A stretch of DNA of 16,105 nt from DASZBX01 sp035943635 (GTDB lineage: Bacteria > Actinomycetota > Actinomycetes > Streptomycetales > Catenulisporaceae). The notes below the pieces were generated by a model. The model was not told the origin of the DNA, ran no database searches, and worked only from the letters and a program-made list of their open reading frames with translations. Shown here piece after piece: positions 14,820 through 16,105 of this stretch (within the stretch, counting starts at the first letter, position 1; every line of letters starts with the position of its first letter). The stretch spans positions 1-16,105 of the forward strand of contig DASZBX010000069.1 in assembly GCA_035943635.1 (NCBI GenBank). Reading direction: 5' to 3'. The position numbers and the translations under genes are program-made.

Positions 14820-15025
14820 GAGTGATTCCGAACTCTGGCGCCTAAGGTGAGTTGCTGGTTGGTGTGTTGACCTGGTGGGTGCGTGTGCACGGCGAAACGG
14901 CCCAGCAGTGGTGGCTGGGCGTGCGCCGCGGTCGGCCGCATACTTTGTCCGTCTGTGGGTGGTCGCGGTGTGCGGCCAGGCGCCACCGATCAGGCGTTTC
15001 GCCGCGCCAGAGTTCGGAAGCACTC
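14820..15025. mobile_element. MITE-like element, 206 bp with 22-bp terminal inverted repeats
   Basis: The 22 bases at 14820-14841 are the inverse complement of 15004-15025 with one mismatch (outer end GAGTG, inner end TGGCGC). CTAG stands directly outside the left end (14816-14819) and again 2 bases outside the right end (15028-15031), a possible target duplication. No transposase fits in the interior. This is the form of a non-autonomous miniature transposable element, though a very large stem-loop of another origin is possible. Confidence 0.58.
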
Positions 15026-15304
15026 GTCTAGATCGTCATGAGGGAACGTAGGGCCGCGACCGCGGAATTCTACGTTGAGTCCGTCCGCCTGCCGAGCAGC
15101 ACGGCCCGGTCACCTGGGCCTTCGGCAGATCGCCGTGCCGCCCTTGGGTGGTCGTGGCACTGCCCCCTTCGGGCCGGGACGATCGTGTTCTGCTCATGCG
15201 CCGTCCCGCGCCGGCCGGGTGGGACCTGCCCCATCACGCCCGGCGGCCGTGGGCGCCGGACCGGCGCCGCCGCCGTAGTCGCGGATCCGCAAAACAATGG
15301 TGAA
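15026..15304. other. Gene-free stretch beyond the MITE-like element
   Basis: No frame has recognisable content. A small inverted repeat AACGTAG (15045-15051) / CTACGTT (15070-15076) encloses CCGCG-AC-CGCGG, so the whole can fold into one stem. Likewise 14576-14819, between the operator and the element, shows no supported gene. Confidence 0.4.
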
Positions 15305-15362
15305 GCCGTCTGGTGTCGGAACCGGTCGTCGAAATGCGCGAGCAGCTCCGACACCAGACGGC
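15305..15362 (-). terminator. Perfect 16-bp stem-loop after the right-edge lectin gene
   Basis: Arms 15305-15320 (GCCGTCTGGTGTCGGA) and 15347-15362 are exact complements with a 26-base loop. On the minus strand the stem begins 9 bases after the TAG/TGA-type stop at 15372, so it is the natural terminator of that gene. Confidence 0.72.
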
Positions 15363-15371
15363 GGCCGGGAC

Positions 15372-16105
15372 CTATACGGTCAGCGGCAAGGCCCAGTGCT
15401 GGTTGGCGCCGCCGTTGCAGTCCCAGATCTCGAGCTGGGTGCCGGCGGTCGTGCTGGCACCGGGGTCATCGAGGCATCTGCCGGACTGCGGGTTGAGCAG
15501 TGAACCGTTGCTCTGCGGTTGCCAGACCTGGGCGCCGCTGCCGTTGCAGTCGTAGAGCTGGACCAGTGTGCCGTTGGCCGTGGCGCCCGCGGCGACGTCC
15601 AGGCACTTGCCCAGCAGTTCCAGGGTGTTGTTGCTCGGCACGACGCTCCACCGCTGGGCGTTGCTGCCGTTGCAGGTGTAGAGCTGCACCGGAGTCGTGT
15701 TCGCGGTGTTCCCGGCGCGTAGGTCTACGCACAGTCCGCCGTAGCCGACGACCGCAGCGGTGTCGGGCAGAACCCAGTGCTGGTTGGCGCCGCCGTTGCA
15801 GTCCCAGATCTCGAGCTGGGTGCCGGCGGTCGTGCTGGCACCGGGGTCATCCAGGCACTTGCCGGATTGCGGGTTGAGCAGTGATCCGTTTGCCTGTGGC
15901 ACCCAGGTTTGTGCGCCGCTGGCGTTGCAGGTGTACAGGTCGGCTGTCGTTCCGTCGCCGGTGGCGCCGTTGTTCACGTCCAGGCACTTGCCCAGGCTGC
16001 GCAGGGTGTTGTTGGCGGTCACGACGTTCCACTGCTGCGCGTTGGTGCCGTCGCAGGTGTAGAGCTGGACCGGGGTCAGGTCCGCGTTGGCGCCGCCGCG
16101 CACGT
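15372..16105 (-). CDS. C-terminal part of a secreted ricin-type lectin-tailed protein (5' end outside window)
   Basis: About 244 residues are visible, and the frame is open through the right edge, so the start and any catalytic domain lie beyond it. Everything visible is beta-trefoil: two domains of 127 residues with repeated KCLD/RCLD and QxW motifs (AQQW, AQTW, NQHW, AQRW, AQVW, NQHW), sugar-binding type DPGASTTAGTQLEIWDCNGGAN in each, and an ALPLTV end. By analogy with the three neighbours, the missing N-terminal part is probably a signal peptide plus a carbohydrate-active enzyme. Which enzyme cannot be told. The near-identical tails may confuse assemblies or annotation. It is followed by a strong terminator. 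Confidence 0.85.
   Translation of the reverse strand, partial: VRGGANADLTPVQLYTCDGTNAQQWNVVTANNTLRSLGKCLDVNNGATGDGTTADLYTCNASGAQTWVPQANGSLLNPQSGKCLDDPGASTTAGTQLEIWDCNGGANQHWVLPDTAAVVGYGGLCVDLRAGNTANTTPVQLYTCNGSNAQRWSVVPSNNTLELLGKCLDVAAGATANGTLVQLYDCNGSGAQVWQPQSNGSLLNPQSGRCLDDPGASTTAGTQLEIWDCNGGANQHWALPLTV
15392..15890 (-). repeat. 381-base-period duplication inside the right-edge lectin gene
   Basis: Bases 15392-15509 recur at 15773-15890 (offset 381, 127 codons) with only a handful of differences; the first 80 or so are identical. As in the GH54 gene, the period is one trefoil domain, but the two genes' repeat units are different sequences outside the shared 26-base core. Confidence 0.85.

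Noticed and set aside
14613..15023. 136-residue minus-strand frame across the MITE-like element
   Set aside because: Its composition is Arg/Pro-rich, it starts inside an inverted repeat arm, and it shows no transposase motifs.

Overview
The window is high-GC DNA from a mycelial or soil-type actinobacterium. The evidence is G/C-ending codons, GTG starts, TTA codons that are rare enough to notice, long open shadow frames, and secreted enzymes carrying ricin-type lectin tails. The style fits Streptomyces, Catenulispora or relatives, but the sequence alone does not fix the genus. No rRNA, CRISPR array, intact tRNA or transposase gene was seen.

Region 1 (1-1174): the left edge cuts a DEAD-box RNA helicase whose N-terminal part (Q motif, motif I, motif Ia) is missing. 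It lies just downstream of a small MerR-type regulator. About 515 bases without a convincing gene follow, including a strong GC-rich hairpin in the regulator's leader.

Region 2 (1175-3680, minus strand): a compact three-gene operon with 4-base ATGA overlaps, in transcription order an RsbQ-type alpha/beta hydrolase, an RsbP-type PAS-PP2C phosphatase and a STAS anti-sigma antagonist. This is the Bacillus energy-stress pair (RsbQ then RsbP, same order) with a likely phosphatase substrate added as third gene. A GTTT-N15-GGGAAC element, resembling a SigB/SigF-class promoter, sits just upstream of rsbQ and suggests autoregulation by the sigma factor the module would release. No anti-sigma kinase or sigma factor is in view.

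Region 3 (3879-7590): a divergent 817-residue membrane protein combines N-terminal membrane helices, a degenerate kinase-like middle and a C-terminal lysylphosphatidylglycerol-synthase-type (flippase-like) membrane domain. It contains at least two TTA codons. It converges on an unrecognised multi-pass membrane protein.

Region 4 (7684-16105): a cluster of secreted carbohydrate-active enzymes with beta-trefoil lectin tails. A CE3/XynB-like SGNH esterase is followed by a GH76 alpha-1,6-mannanase in a likely operon. A GH54 alpha-L-arabinofuranosidase follows, and then the lectin end of another protein that runs off the right edge. Targets are probably plant arabinoxylan (arabinofuranosyl and acetyl side groups) and fungal or yeast mannan. 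The tails share seven copies of an identical 26-base stretch and contain internal duplications with 381- and 384-base periods, pointing to duplication and gene conversion. Between the genes lie two perfect 16-bp hairpin terminators, a LacI-type operator-like palindrome upstream of the GH54 gene, a 206-bp MITE-like element with 22-bp inverted ends, and a small secreted ORF that may be the remnant of another exported enzyme.
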